A stretch of DNA of 64,000 nt from Alviniconcha marisindica (GCA_018857735.1 JABMCL010000994.1:124501-188500), one strand, 5' to 3'. Shown: positions 1 through 10,400, numbered from the stretch's first letter. Translations and numbers: made by a program. The notes: generated from the letters alone by a model not told the origin.

Positions 1-47
1 TTTAGTGCGTGAAAAATTAGCTGCAGCATTTTTGTTTGTCAGTTCAT

Positions 48-479
48 TTATAGCTTTCCATATATAGATTTTGAATTTTGATTTGAACTTGTTAGGTCTA
101 GAAAAAACTTCTTTTTTGATGCATGAAGGAGAGATGTAACTTTGTTCCTTTGCTTTTTATATTCATCGTGTTGTCCATTTTTTAAGAGGTGGTCACGATA
201 GTGGATAGCATCTTGAATTGGCTTTGTGAGCCATTTCAGTTTAGCAGTATGCCTTATTCGTATAATTTTAAAGGAAGCATGCTTGTCATAGACTTTGACA
301 AAGGCCTCATGCCAAGGCTGTAGAGCGGCATCTGGCTCACTGAAGTTGTATACATCCGAAATGGTGGAATTTAACAGATCCAGAAGAAAGGAGTCATCAA
401 ATTTGAAAAAATTACGATAGGTTATTGTCTTATGGCAAAATTTTGGGATTTTTACCCCCATTTTAACCATGTGAGACAT
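48..479 (-). pseudogene. LINE ORF2 linker between endonuclease and reverse transcriptase
   Basis: A 143-residue open stretch contains KLKWLTKPIQDAIHYRDHLL and RNKVTSLLHASKKKFF. This matches the basic linker of CR1/L2/RTE LINEs that joins endonuclease and reverse transcriptase (a W-[TM]-x-E/D-I-x-x-A-x-x-x-R-D-x-L pattern followed by R-N-x-V). It is shifted one frame relative to the endonuclease block just upstream. The reverse transcriptase would follow beyond the left edge of the window. Confidence 0.65.
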
Positions 480-1133
480 ACTGGGAAGTAATCACTGCAA
501 CCAAACACAAGAACACATGTTTCTATAACATTAGACTTGTTAGAAACATAAATGTGGTCTATAAGCGTTTTGAAAGTAGCTGCTGAAATGAGTTGATAAA
601 GATGATAATTTTCAAGCATTTGAAGCCATGATTTATTTGGTTTGAGTAGGTCAATATTACAGTCTTCAAGTAGGATTATTTCTTTGGACTCTAGACATAC
701 AGCATCCATCATAGAGGTTAAGTTATCCGTCCAGTAAACACGTTCTGCTGGATTTCTGTAGACGAAACCAGGAAGAAGTGATGACAGCCTTTTTAAGTTT
801 TATTCAATCCACACAGATTCAACGGCATGTTGTTCTAAATGATGAAGATGTTTAAAAGTAAGGGAGTTGTGAATATACATTACCAAGTCTGTTTCTTTGT
901 GCTGTTTTGGGTCCATGCGTACAATGTTATATCCTGGCATGGAGATATCTGATCCTGAATCGGAAATATGACTGGACAGCCTTGATTCTGACAGACCAAG
1001 TATATGGAGGTTCTTGCCAGACTAGAACAAAACTGACGCTATATCTGTTAATTTGTTAATAGCATGGTTAGTGTTGAGGTGAGCACATCTGAGCCCACCT
1101 CTGGTCGGCCATGAGTCATTAGAAGCAGAAATT
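480..1133 (-). pseudogene. LINE ORF2 endonuclease (EEP fold), inactivated
   Basis: On the minus strand the frame starts with GLRCAHLNTNHAINKL, continues with NLHILGLSESRL and IPGY-like blocks, then YRNP, a degenerate GDFN block (LLEDCNID), TLIDHIYVSN, and ends at GCSDYFPV. These are the ordered blocks of the apurinic/apyrimidinic-like endonuclease of non-LTR retrotransposons, which nicks the target DNA. Two in-frame stop codons lie near 1025 and 815. The catalytic SDH triplet reads SDY, so the general base is lost, and GDFN reads EDCN. A frame shift near 475 separates this part from the following linker. Confidence 0.75.
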
Positions 1134-1433
1134 TTGCAACACCTCACTATAAAATGAGGAAAACGTTTAGATCAAGAAAATACTTTATACAATATTTTTT
1201 TAAAGCCAGCAAGTATGTATACGTGTATGGCTGATTGACTATAAAGTAAGCAAAGCAAAACAAAACACAACAACAAACAATCGGCATAAATCAAAACGCA
1301 GGAAATGGCTTCACCAGTATAGCAGAGCTAATCACTAATCAGTAAATGACTGTCAATCACTATCGACAAATAATTGGCACAAAAAGAAGAACAATGAAGA
1401 CCGGCAAACCTAACCTCATTCATCCATGTACGG

Positions 1434-1473
1434 AACACACACACACAGACACACACACACACACAAACACACA
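1434..1473. repeat. CA microsatellite
   Basis: An impure CA run interrupted by CAGA and CAAA steps, lying inside the LINE remnant. Confidence 0.9.
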
Positions 1474-1499
1474 TTGCGCAGACACGCGTTTAGTATTGT

Positions 1500-3392
1500 C
1501 CAGTGATGCAGTGTTGCATCTGGCAGGCTCTGACATAAGTCATGTTGGCCTGCATCACAGCTGGGTGGACTGGCAGAGGGCCACGACGGTACAGGCCTAC
1601 CGGTTCATGGCAGTGGTCAGGCTCAGGACGGTAGACAGGCTCGGGGCAGTAGTCAGGCTCAGGACAGTGGGCAGGCTCGTGACGGTAGACAGGCTCTGGA
1701 TGGCAGACAGGGTCAGGGCGGTAGACAGATTCACGATGTACAGCTCTGCCAGGGTCTGTCGCTTGGCGGTACGCTGGCTGGCGATATGCATCACCATGCC
1801 GCTGATTCACTGCACGGGAGATGGGCTCTTGAAGGAAAGCATGAGGGACAGATCAGCCTGTTGTCAGCGTGTGGTGGAGGAGAGAGGGGGTTGGAGGGGG
1901 TGTGGCTTGGACTCCAATACCATTTTCTGTGATGAACGTAGGAGTGTTGTCTATTTAACAGCACTCTGAGACGGTGACAGGCAGCAGCAAGGTTGGAGTT
2001 GGAGGATGAAATGATGTCATTAAGGGGACATCTTCCTCTTGCGGGTAGAATGGATGAAGCACGAAGGGAGGCGTGTGGAAATGCACGTCTGCACACAGCA
2101 ATCGGGTCTGACCATGTGTTCTCGCTGACTGCCTCTGTCGATGACTCAATACAACTGTTTATGCCGACAAGGAATGTGGCCTGTTGTACAGCTGGGGTCG
2201 GTTTGGCACTCAGCCCACTTGATTAGATCTTCTGCGCTTAATCCTGGGACACATACTTTCTGTGGGGTAGTTTGTTGCGTTGGGAGAGACTCGCTTAAAG
2301 TCAATGTTCCTGATAACTGAGTCACCAATCAGGAGCATTGTTGTGGTTTGGTGAATGACGACTGTACTGAGCTCTTCAGCCGGGGTCACCTCAGGGCAGG
2401 AGGGTACTTCAGGTTTGCCGGGGAGGCTGGGAGATGGTTGGGGCTGGGAGAGGGAAGGCGTGCTGGCTTCGGCATCAGTTGCTGTGTTTGATTCAGCATC
2501 AGTTGGTGTGGTGGCTTCAGCATTACGCAAGGGCCACGGTTGCTCGAGAGGTGACGCAGGTGTGTCTATGGTTTGACAGCTGGCGGGACGTGTCAAGGGG
2601 TTGGCATTTTTCTTGAATAGACGAATCTCCGCTATGTGCTCAGATGCGCCTTGATTTTTTGGGGCATTTTTTGCCTCCAGCTGTCTCACTGCAGATTATC
2701 TGGGTCACTTTCAAGTTTGCCCTGAATGTCACGTTTTATGATGTTCCGAATCTGGACCTTGGTGTCATCCACGTAGGTCTTATCTGCCTTTCCTGTTAAC
2801 TCAGTCTCAAGGAGCTCCCCACTTGGTTGAAACATGGTTTGGAGCTCGCTAATGTCTTCCTCAAGCCAAGTGAAGTGATTGACTCAACACCACGGCGTGC
2901 AGATGAACGCCTTTCGACCTCTTGTCACCTCAATTCCATGATTAAGGACATGTTGGAGGGGGTAATTGGGGTGGCAAGAGACTGGTTGGAGATGAGGGTC
3001 ATGAGGGTAGGAGGGCCATTCTCGGCGCAGTCAATGAAGGTGAGCAGAATGCTCAGTAATGACTGGGTAAACACCTCAAAGTCTTCATTTAATACAAACG
3101 CTGAGACAATACCTCTGAGTACGTTGCACTCATTGCTGTCCCAGGGTCCCAGGGTGCCTGCAGGTGTGACAGTGAAATACAGAGTGATGGTCACCAGCTT
3201 TGTGTGATTACGGAATAGACGAATGACTGTCTTGGCGAGCTCAGGGGGAGCAGTCTTGGCCAGGTGAATCAGATCTAAAGCAACATTGTCGCTATCAAAG
3301 TCACTGATCTCAAATTTGATGTCACTGTTCACAATGGCAGAATATCGATACTGTAGAGCATTCCTCCATCTAAGAATTTCTTTTTCCCCCAC
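1500..3392 (-). pseudogene. LINE ORF1 remnant with SGNH/GDS esterase-like domain
   Basis: The 5' part (3392 to 2925) is an open 155-residue stretch of unknown fold. Near 2700-2800 a charged segment (reading KADKTYVDDTKVQ in one frame) looks coiled-coil-like. At about 2350 the sequence LLIGDSVIRNI carries the GDS nucleophile block of SGNH hydrolases, followed in a shifted frame by CVPGLSAEDLIKW. At about 2050-1960 comes an ILPARG...LN..I...N..L block typical of the same domain. SGNH-type ORF1 proteins are known in CR1/L2 LINEs and are thought to bind RNA or membranes. The 3' part encodes a proline-rich six-residue repeat. At least two frame changes break the reading frame, so no intact protein is made. 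Confidence 0.6.
1606..1735. repeat. 18-bp tandem repeat coding for a six-residue Pro-rich repeat
   Basis: About seven diverged 18-bp units of the type GGTAGACAGGCTCAGGRC follow each other. On the minus strand they read as PEPVYR-like hexapeptides (YRPEP, HCPEP, YCPEP). The frame is kept across the array, which suggests it was once translated as the C-terminal part of the LINE ORF1, but the copy is now a pseudogene. Confidence 0.7.
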
Positions 3393-3439
3393 AATTTTTT
3401 TTTCTTTCTGGTTGGTGTCCTGTGTGGGTAGTAGCTTAC

Positions 3440-3795
3440 TGGCTTACTGTGTGTTCTATGGTGCCAGATGTGTTTTGGTCTGTTATACACACTGTACTAT
3501 ATTAATCAGAGATCACCTCGATCCATGTGTGTGTGTGCGCATGCGCATTTGTGTGTGTGTGTGTGTGCACGTGTTCTTTGGTGATTATATGATTTGGTAT
3601 CCTTTATACACACTCTACTGCATTAGTCGGAGATCACTTCCGTCCCTATATGTGTGTGAAAACCCTCCCTCCATGGAACAAAACAAATAATGAAAAGAGA
3701 GAGAGAGATTTCTTCTGTGTGAATTAAAACAAACACTACTTGCTCATAGTCATACTGGGAATGAGAGGATTCACAATATAATGTTAGTGGTCCTG
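3440..3795 (+). repeat. Module preceding SINE A (shared with 43045-43430)
   Basis: This stretch contains two diverged copies of a block ATTAATCAGAGATCAC, GT-rich runs, then AACAAAACAAATAATGAA, a GA run, and a segment ending in TTAGTGG just before the SINE. The same blocks occur in the same order in reverse complement at 43045-43430, directly next to another SINE A copy. The third SINE A copy (47577) has different flanking sequence. The module is therefore part of a larger composite repeat. Confidence 0.65.
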
Positions 3796-4320
3796 GAGCA
3801 GGGACAATTCAGAGGCTAGAGAGCTGGACTTGTGATCAAAAGTTCCCGGGTTCAAGTCCCAGCAGGATAATTTTCTTCTCCAGGGTCAGCTTTCTGTGCT
3901 TACTGTTATTTTGGTATCTGTGCCACCCCTCTACAGTAGGACGAAAACATCCTGGTCATTCTGTCAAAGTGCAGGTGGCAGGTTACAGCTAAACAAACAT
4001 GCATCTACCTATGTGTCTTTGAGTGAAGTTACACTGTATACTAGTGCATGGTTGTATAATGTACACTTACACCAAGATGGCAGCAGTTTCACACGGCACC
4101 AGCCACGCAATGACCAAATAACGCTGTCAGTACACCACTTAGGTGGATATTAAAAAATCATGCATAAAAAAAGAAGATGCAGTCACTCATTCAGAATCAC
4201 ATGCGACATGAGTGCAGTGAGTCTTTCAAGAGCACAGAATAGCACTACATAAAAGCAGAAGTCTTTCAAGAGCACAGAATAGCACTACATAAAAGCAATC
4301 AATAATAATATTGATATTAT
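3796..4320 (+). mobile_element. tRNA-derived SINE, family A, copy 1
   Basis: The head has a degenerate box A region (GGGACAATTCAGAGGCTAGAG) and a good box B (GGTTCAAGTCC), spaced as in a tRNA gene, so it is a Pol III-type SINE. The body shares CTTGTGAT, TTTCTTCTCCAG, CTTTCTGTGCT, CATTCTGTCAAAG and GGTGGCAGGTTACAGC with copies at 42557-43043 and 47577-48070. It ends with GCACTACATAAAAGCAATC and an ATAATA tail, corresponding to GCGCTACATAAATGCGATTG in copy 2. Length is about 520 bp. Its 3' part holds a 40-bp duplication. Confidence 0.75.
4221..4297 (+). repeat. 40-bp tandem duplication inside SINE A copy 1
   Basis: GTCTTTCAAGAGCACAGAAT and the bases after it occur at 4221 and again exactly 40 bp later at 4261. 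Copies 2 and 3 have only one unit, so this is private to copy 1. Confidence 0.9.
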
Positions 4321-4656
4321 AATGGGTCAACCTGTAGTAGTACCTTCTACTGTCACAAAGCATTTGCATGATAAACCAAAATGAAGATGCCTACAGATAT
4401 GCCCAAAACAATAACATACAACAGCCACCTGCCTGAAAGGTTTATGTTGCAAAGCTTGTAGGTGGCCAGCAGCTAAGTTAGGAATCTAGGAGCATTCAAC
4501 ATTTGCCAATCGCAAAATATAAGTTATCTCAAACTTCTCTCCTCCCAACAAAATTAAAATAGATTACAATGGCTCTATAGTATTTAAAACACTTGCAAAG
4601 CATTGACACAAATCATGGACATCAAAAATATCCAGGTACCCCTATCCCTTCCTCAC
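4321..4656. other. Intron or 3' flank of the securin-like gene; nothing recognised
   Basis: AT-rich sequence with no ORF or repeat I can support. The C-terminal exon of the securin-like gene should lie downstream of 4657 on the minus strand, but I could not find a convincing one here or in the LINE beyond. Confidence 0.5.
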
Positions 4657-4798
4657 CTCTTGCTGGAGATGGTGGAGGCATGTACTCGATGTCTGGTAAG
4701 CAGTAAACAGTAGATAATTTCTGCTCCTTGCATTGTAGAGGCAAATGTGTTGTGATTTCCTCCTCCAGTTTGCCTTTTCTCATCACATTATTCTCTTT
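4657..4798 (-). CDS. PTTG1: Securin-like gene, PDIEYMPP exon
   Basis: A 3' splice site TTTGGCACCAG precedes AAAGAGAAT in phase 0, matching the previous exon. The exon encodes a Lys/Glu-rich stretch and CLPDIEYMPPPSPAR, then ends GCAAGAG before GTGAGG (phase 1). A final exon is therefore expected. Confidence 0.65.
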
Positions 4799-6333
4799 CT
4801 GGTGCCAAACAAACAAGATCATGAAACAACTGAACACTGATTTTGCATTCACAGAAAGAAAGTAAATCTAAACTTACAACTATCAATCCACCAGTACATG
4901 AAATGATCATTGAGACTGTCACTGCAAAGTATGCATCAACAGAATGTTCAAAGTATTTAGTACATAATTATTATTATTATTATTTTTTTGGGGGGTGCAA
5001 AATTGGAAGAGCAAAATGCTTATTTTGATATATAATAATAAGAAAAATATAATCTCCCTCTCTTTTTCCCCAAACTGGTTTAATTTGAACAGGGCTTAGA
5101 TCGCTGAGCTCATACATTTATGGTATGTGGTGTAAAGCTTTAAAGAGGTGACCCTCTGATGCAAAGTTTAAAACTATCTTCCATCAGGCAAAATGAAATC
5201 AAGGATTTTGCATAGACTGCAGGATACAAATTGTCCAGCTATTTTCCTTTATATTATTATACACTTACTATCATGTTCACATCTCAGGTCATTTAACTAT
5301 TATGTTCACTAGGATACAAGGATTCACCAATGACAGTTAAATGTACACAGAAATTTGTCTTGGTGACGTTCCAAGCGCATTAACAAATAGACAAAACATT
5401 ACAATTAGCCATTTATAAAAGTTATGAATAAATAAAGTTAAATTCAACAAAGTAACAATCTCATTCATGCAGGGTAAGCTACCATACACCTATGTGCACA
5501 CACACACACACACACACACAGGTGAAAGTTGCCACGGTCAAAAATGAGGAAATAAAACTGGGGGAGCTGGGGCTTTTCAAGTCCCCCTGCAGCTATATGA
5601 AAACTGTCTCTAAGAAAAGCTGCTGCAGCAACTGAAGAACAAGGGGATTGGGGGTGAGGGAGGGTTGGGAGGCGAGGCATGTGTTCAATGGAAACACCTT
5701 GAAGTCTAAGGTGAGGTGACTATTTTGTGTGGGCTGAGTGCATTGTGCATGTTCCAGGCCATGACCTTTTAACCTTTTCTTTTTTTTGTCCTTTCTTTTT
5801 TGACTGGGCAAGTTTTATGGCCCTAATTATCTGGTGTTAAACTTGTGCACTGGACACGCAGCGTCCTCTTTTCTCCAGCGTCCCTCCAGAAGCAGGTCAT
5901 TGTTTTGAACTGCTGCCCCACACCAATATATTGGATTCAGGGGAAAGCCTACACTGTTTCCTGGTTGGTGTCAATAAAAGTTATGTTATAGCAACCTCTG
6001 ACTCTTCATTCATGCTTCCCTCACTCCCCGTCCCACTTCCCTACATAATAATTAGTGAGTGTTTTAGTCAAGTCTAAAATATCATTTTACCATCACTGTT
6101 TACTACTAAGGCTCATTAAAAAATAAAAATAAATCTATAAAAAAGAACACCGGAGCAACATCAAATGCATTTAAACCAATAATAATAAACAGACATACAT
6201 ATTAAGGGGGTCTGTGGGACTCCCTGCACTGATGAGTGATATTAGATTAGTATTAATGATATTCTTTGGTGCAGACAGTGTTGTGCAAAACTAAAAGCAA
6301 CACATATATTGTAATCAATGTGGATGCCATATC

Positions 6334-6382
<49 letters not shown>

Positions 6383-7477
6383 ATCATTTTATATATATAT
6401 ATATATCAGGAATGTTTCTAATTTGTGGGCAGTCTTGAAGTCAAACAAAATGTATTATTATAGTTTGTCAGGGTAACCATGAGATGAACTAAACACATGC
6501 ACAGAGGTAACTGTCAATATCTATCATTACTGTTTAACCCAACAGAAGACTTCTTTTGTGCTAGTAATAATGAAATTTAAATGGCAATAGATTGCAACTG
6601 GTACATACATAATATTACCTTTATGAACAATTTATGTTTTTTCCAAACTCTCTTTGATTCAAATATGTCAGTGTCACAGAGTAATTTATATTTCAAGACA
6701 ACTAATTGTCTAACTGTATATTTTCGTTGAAAGAAAGATACAAAATGTCATAATACAACTACACAGCTTCAGTCAAGCTACCTGGATGTCAATTCTATTA
6801 CCACAGGACTCCAGAAGGAAAGCAGTCCTGAACAAATACACATATCTGGCCATGTGCACAGGGCAGGAGTAAACAAACAGAGAGCCTAGAAGGAGAGACC
6901 CACTAGTCAGTGGTTTCCATGAGTCAGGTGCTACAGTGTCTGGCTGGCTGAGTGCTCTCACATCATCACCTACTGAATAAACTACTACCTGTGGGGCCAT
7001 TCTGTTGTAACTCATTCACTTCAGTAACTGCATGCAAATTTGTCTTTCATTGTTTCAATTTTACTGACATTTTTCAAAAAATAGATTTTATTTTATTTTT
7101 AGAGATGAATATTTCAACACAGCTACTAATATGTACTATATATCATCTGACTGACTAAGCCAGTCCGGTGTTCAGAGTAAACATTTCATACCTATGCCAA
7201 AACAATAATATTAATAAAATCTTCCATGAGGTCCATCCTTGACTGAAGCTGTAGTTGTTTTAACACCATGATAGTACAGCAAGCAGCAAGATGAGAAACA
7301 TACCTAACATTGTGAAGAATGAAGCTAATCTGATTTGCGCAGACAAGTATAAATTGTCAGGGTTGCAAGACTTGCAAACAGCTCTAGATATATAATATAC
7401 ATATTGTAAGTCAGTTCATCATTCTTAATCTTATATATATGTTGTAAGTTATTTTAATATTTACATTCAGTTGCATG

Positions 7478-7555
<78 letters not shown>

Positions 7556-9530
7556 CATGCATGTGTGCATGTGTGTGTCAATACATCATCAACACTGATA
7601 AAATAGCTGTGCTTTTGCCTCACTACTGGCATATGTCAGGCTCCACAAACATGCAAGCCCCAAGCTTCATCATCATGTTTCTGTTTCAAACCTGTACTTC
7701 AAGTTCAAACATTTCTGTCAATTTGTTATCAGAAACAAGACGCGTCATGCTACATCATTTGCTCTTTCCTTTTTTAACTGTACTGCAATCATAGAACAGA
7801 TCTAGGGAAATTACTCACCAATGCAACGAAACACAAGGAAACAATAGTACACAAGCACTTTTGACAAAAATTGTCTTCTTCGGGTGTAAGAAGAGAGCAG
7901 ACAACAAAAGAAGGAAGCAAAGAAGAGGACAGACAAGGAGCTAATGTAAAAAAAATATATATATTTTAAACCATTTTTTTTTTTTTACATCAGCTCCGTG
8001 TCTGTCCTCTTCTTTGCTTCCTTTGTTGTCTGTCTCTCTTCTTACAGCCAAAGAAGACAATTTTGGTTAAAAGCACTTGTGGACTATTGTTTCCTAGTGT
8101 TTCGTCACATTGGTGAGTACATTTCCCTAGATCTGTTCTATTTTGTCAACCTTACCAACAGTTGTTCACTCATTCCTTGCACTGAAATCAATCTGTCAGA
8201 CTCAATGGCCTGGCTATTTAGTTGGCACAGTACCCTGAATGTCAGAATTGTGAATTATTATGGGATTTAATTGGCTTGATTTATGTTCAAACCTCATCCC
8301 AGTCAACCTACTCTTTGTCCATGAATTGAAAAAAAAGGAGCAAACTCTCAGAATAGGTATCCTTCAGAGTAGGGGCTTACTCTTGCCCTGTGCATACATT
8401 TATTATTATATGGCTAATGAGTAACGTTATGTCAGTACACACTCATGAATCATTCATCCTTATCAATGTCATTCAGGTCAGCCAGTCAAAAGCAACCTAC
8501 ATCTAGTTGTTGTTGCTTCAGCTTGAATTCTTTTTCAGTGACTTTGTTTGTTTTTTGGGTATTCACTGACACAGACTCTCCGCTACTGTTCTTCACATGA
8601 TGAGGTACTGTTGCTCTTCCTCCCACCCTGTGAACTTCATTCACAGAGCCAAGTGCTCGCCTGGGCCTGGGAGTCTTGTGAACTTGAAAGGCGGCAGCCT
8701 GGAAGGACTTGCCACCTGCAACATCAGCATAGTCGTATTGGTACACAAGTGTAGTTTTGTTTAAACATTTCTTATGTAAAAGTATCAACAACTCATAAAT
8801 TTTCTCAGGCATGGTTTTGTCCACCATGCAGGGAAAGGGGTCACATACTCTTTTAATAAATTTATTAATATTACATAGTGTAGTTTTGTTTAAACATTTC
8901 TTATGTAAAATGTACAAAGTATCAACAACTCATAAATTTTCTCAGGCATGGACAAAAAGCAGGGAAAGGGGTCACATAGACAGTTAATAAATTTATTAAT
9001 ATTACATAGTAGTTAAGTACTTATTGTATTTTGTAAGAGCTATGCAGTGTTTTGAGAACAAAATGTATTCAATCAAATGTGACACTGATAATGCATTAAA
9101 AAAAAAAAAAGTAGATTAAATTAAATTAAAAAAATATCATGCAACTTCTGCTTGCAGGCAATTTCTGTACAATTTTCTACAAACCTGATGAATGATATCA
9201 GTATTTGTATCCTTGAACTGAGGACCCTCCTTGGCTACCAACATAAAATTGTCTGTATATATATAGGTGCATGTGCTGATCACATGAGTTTTACTTTTTA
9301 CACCATTGTGAATGCTGAACACAACCCATGTTCACATCCAACAGTGACATGTACCACTCAGGCAATATTTATGAGCACTGTGAGCGTGATCTATATGCTG
9401 AAAGTGGAAAGTCTCTTTGGTACTCAATGATCATAAGCTTGCTGGAACAGGTGGTATTGCTGAGATTAAAAGAGCACCTGCATCTGTATATAAACTGCAG
9501 CACAAGTTCAAAGTTCATCCTTTCACAGAA

Positions 9531-9608
<78 letters not shown>

Positions 9609-10168
9609 AAAATCTTTGGCCAATACAGCACTTGTTTGCTTTTGTCATGCAATTCACACTCCAGCTCAGGGTAGTATCCCACATCAAACACATTTGTAAT
9701 GCTGCCAGACTGATAGTTTTGATACATTTTGGTAACCAATTCAATGACAACAACCTTACAAATTTATACAATGTTGGAAAGAGACAGAGAGAGAGAGATT
9801 TAACTGAAAGCGAAATACAAGTTACAACATTCTGTCATAGTATTACAAAATTTTACTTCAGCAATAATACCAATGTTGTAACTTCTGCACACTACATGGG
9901 TGGTGTTTGAGCGTTTCTATCAGAGGATCTTATTTTGGATAAAATATGCAGGTTTTTGTTGTTTTTGTGCATATTTATGACCCCCAAGTTTGTTATAAAA
10001 AATTCTTTTAAATCTATTTTTAAACTGCTGTATGGTTAATTCAGTTTCAAGCAATTATGAGTCAACTCAAAGAGAGTACAAACCTCCAATACCCCCTGCA
10101 GGCATCTTGAGACCAGTGGAGGTTTCATTCTCCTTGTCTGTGTGAATTTGAAACTGCACAGATGCCAT
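4657..10168 (-). CDS. PTTG1: Securin-like (PTTG1-like) gene, three coding exons seen, 3' end missing
   Basis: Securin inhibits separase and is destroyed by the APC/C at anaphase, releasing sister chromatids. Three minus-strand exons join with matching phases: 10168-10084 (ends phase 1), 8715-8501 (starts phase 1, ends phase 0) and 4798-4657 (starts phase 0). They give about 147 residues. Residues 12-14 are KEN within the context DKENE, as in the vertebrate N-terminus. Residues 47-54 are RRALGSVN, a destruction box with the same R-x-A-L-G-x-V-N layout as vertebrate securin. Exon 3 contains PDIEYMPP, resembling the acidic-proline motif ahead of the separase-binding region. The remaining C-terminal part was not found. 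Family resemblance is from memory; a profile search would settle it. Confidence 0.72.
5499..5521. repeat. CA microsatellite
   Basis: Uninterrupted CA repeat within an intron. Confidence 0.9.
6337..6406. repeat. AT microsatellite, two blocks
   Basis: Two TA runs separated by GATATCATTTT. Confidence 0.95.
7481..7552. repeat. GT microsatellite, 36 units
   Basis: A pure GT run flanked on both sides by CATGCATG-like steps. ORFs crossing it encode only dipeptide repeats. Confidence 0.97.
7791..8141. mobile_element. Foldback (MITE-like) element with about 155-bp inverted arms
   Basis: The left arm (7791 to about 7949) is the reverse complement of the right arm (about 7988 to 8141). The outermost bases are TAGAACAGATCTAGGGAAAT on the left and its complement on the right. 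Inner matches include GAAGAAGACAAT, AGAGGACAGACA and GCAAAGAAGAGGAC. The spacer is about 40 bp of A, AT and T runs. A TA dinucleotide at each outer edge is compatible with a TA target duplication, as made by Tc1/mariner- or hAT-unrelated MITEs, but TA is also palindromic. There is no transposase, so it would be non-autonomous. Confidence 0.75.
8142..8500. other. Intron; nothing recognised
   Basis: AT-rich intron sequence between the foldback element and the destruction-box exon. I see no conserved coding segment or repeat. Confidence 0.5.
8501..8715 (-). CDS. PTTG1: Securin-like gene, destruction-box exon
   Basis: Preceded by GATGTTGCAG and followed by GTAGGT. The exon completes the split Gly codon from the previous exon and adds 71 codons, including KTPRPRRALGSVNEV, then a Ser/Lys/Gln-rich tail of low order. 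Destruction boxes of this form are read by APC/C with Cdc20 or Cdh1. Confidence 0.72.
8749..9009. repeat. 129-bp tandem duplication in intron
   Basis: The unit beginning GTGTAGTTTTGTTTAAACAT starts at 8749 and again at 8878. The copies differ by a small insertion (TGTACAA) and by a changed stretch around the GGCATGG block. It lies just upstream of the destruction-box exon on the minus strand. Confidence 0.9.
9531..9605. repeat. AT microsatellite
   Basis: A GTGT start followed by about 32 TA units. All ORFs through it are artefacts. Confidence 0.97.
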
Positions 10169-10182
10169 ACTGTCTTCAATGC
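10084..10182 (-). CDS. PTTG1: Securin-like gene, exon with start codon and KEN box
   Basis: A 3' splice site (TTTTTGTAG before GCATTGAAG) precedes the ATG at 10168, so a non-coding exon lies further upstream. Coding starts MASVQFQIHTDKENET. The exon ends ...ATTGGAG followed by GTTTGT, giving a phase-1 junction. Leading 5' UTR in this exon is 14 bases. Confidence 0.72.
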
Positions 10183-10260
10183 CTACAAAAATGAAGAAAC
10201 AAAGAAGAAAGAAAAAGCCGACATCCGAGGACATGAAGCCCCACTTCATCATCATCAAGA

Positions 10261-10400
10261 AAGAAAAAACATGCACTGATTCACTCTTTCAGCTGGGACT
10301 TTTAAAATTTAAAGCAGAGCACTAGCAGAAACAAAGGTGAAAGAAAAGAAAAAACATTAATTGATTCACTCATTCAGCTAGGACTTTTAAAATTTATGAG
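10261..10400. repeat. Local duplication, about 84-bp period
   Basis: GATTCACTCWTTCAGCTRGG followed by ACTTTTAAAATTTA occurs near 10276 and again near 10360. The flanks are A-rich. It lies upstream of the securin-like start exon. Confidence 0.8.

Larger units (their letters stand above)
1..3395 (-). mobile_element. Decayed two-ORF non-LTR retrotransposon (CR1/L2-like), 3' end outside window
   Basis: Read on the minus strand, the interval gives, in order, an ORF1-like region (3392 to about 1500), an endonuclease domain (about 1133 to 480), and the linker that normally precedes reverse transcriptase (479 to 48), which runs off the window edge. This is the usual order of CR1/L2-type LINEs. All parts carry stops and frame shifts, so the copy is dead. 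The reverse transcriptase itself would lie upstream of base 1 and is not visible. The clade call rests on an SGNH-type ORF1 plus an endonuclease of the exonuclease-endonuclease-phosphatase fold; a search against Repbase would be needed to name the family. Confidence 0.7.
4799..7790. other. Intron of the securin-like gene; mostly simple sequence
   Basis: AT-rich intron sequence. It holds an ATT run near 4969-4983, a CA run at 5499-5521, an AT microsatellite at 6337-6406 and a GT microsatellite at 7481-7552. A segment at about 5830-6050 (GC-richer, with AATAAAAG followed by a C-rich end) resembles a solo LTR or old 3' UTR but has no second copy here. No exon could be supported. Confidence 0.6.

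Noticed and set aside
3796..3870. Possible tRNA gene (box A and box B)
   Set aside because: The cloverleaf is poor and the following 450 bp repeats at two other sites, so it is the head of a SINE. The same applies to 42970-43043, 47577-47650 and 22860-22934.
5830..6050. Possible solo LTR with AATAAAAG and CCCTACA end
   Set aside because: No second copy in the window and no clear target duplication.
6773..7015. Extra securin-like exon between the destruction-box and PDIEYMPP exons
   Set aside because: It has no good donor, and the flanking exons already join in phase 0 without it.
7411..7794. ORFs across the GT/CA microsatellite
   Set aside because: They encode Cys-Val or His-Thr dipeptides only. 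The same holds for ORFs at 9328-9771, 14800-15250 and 39603-39906.
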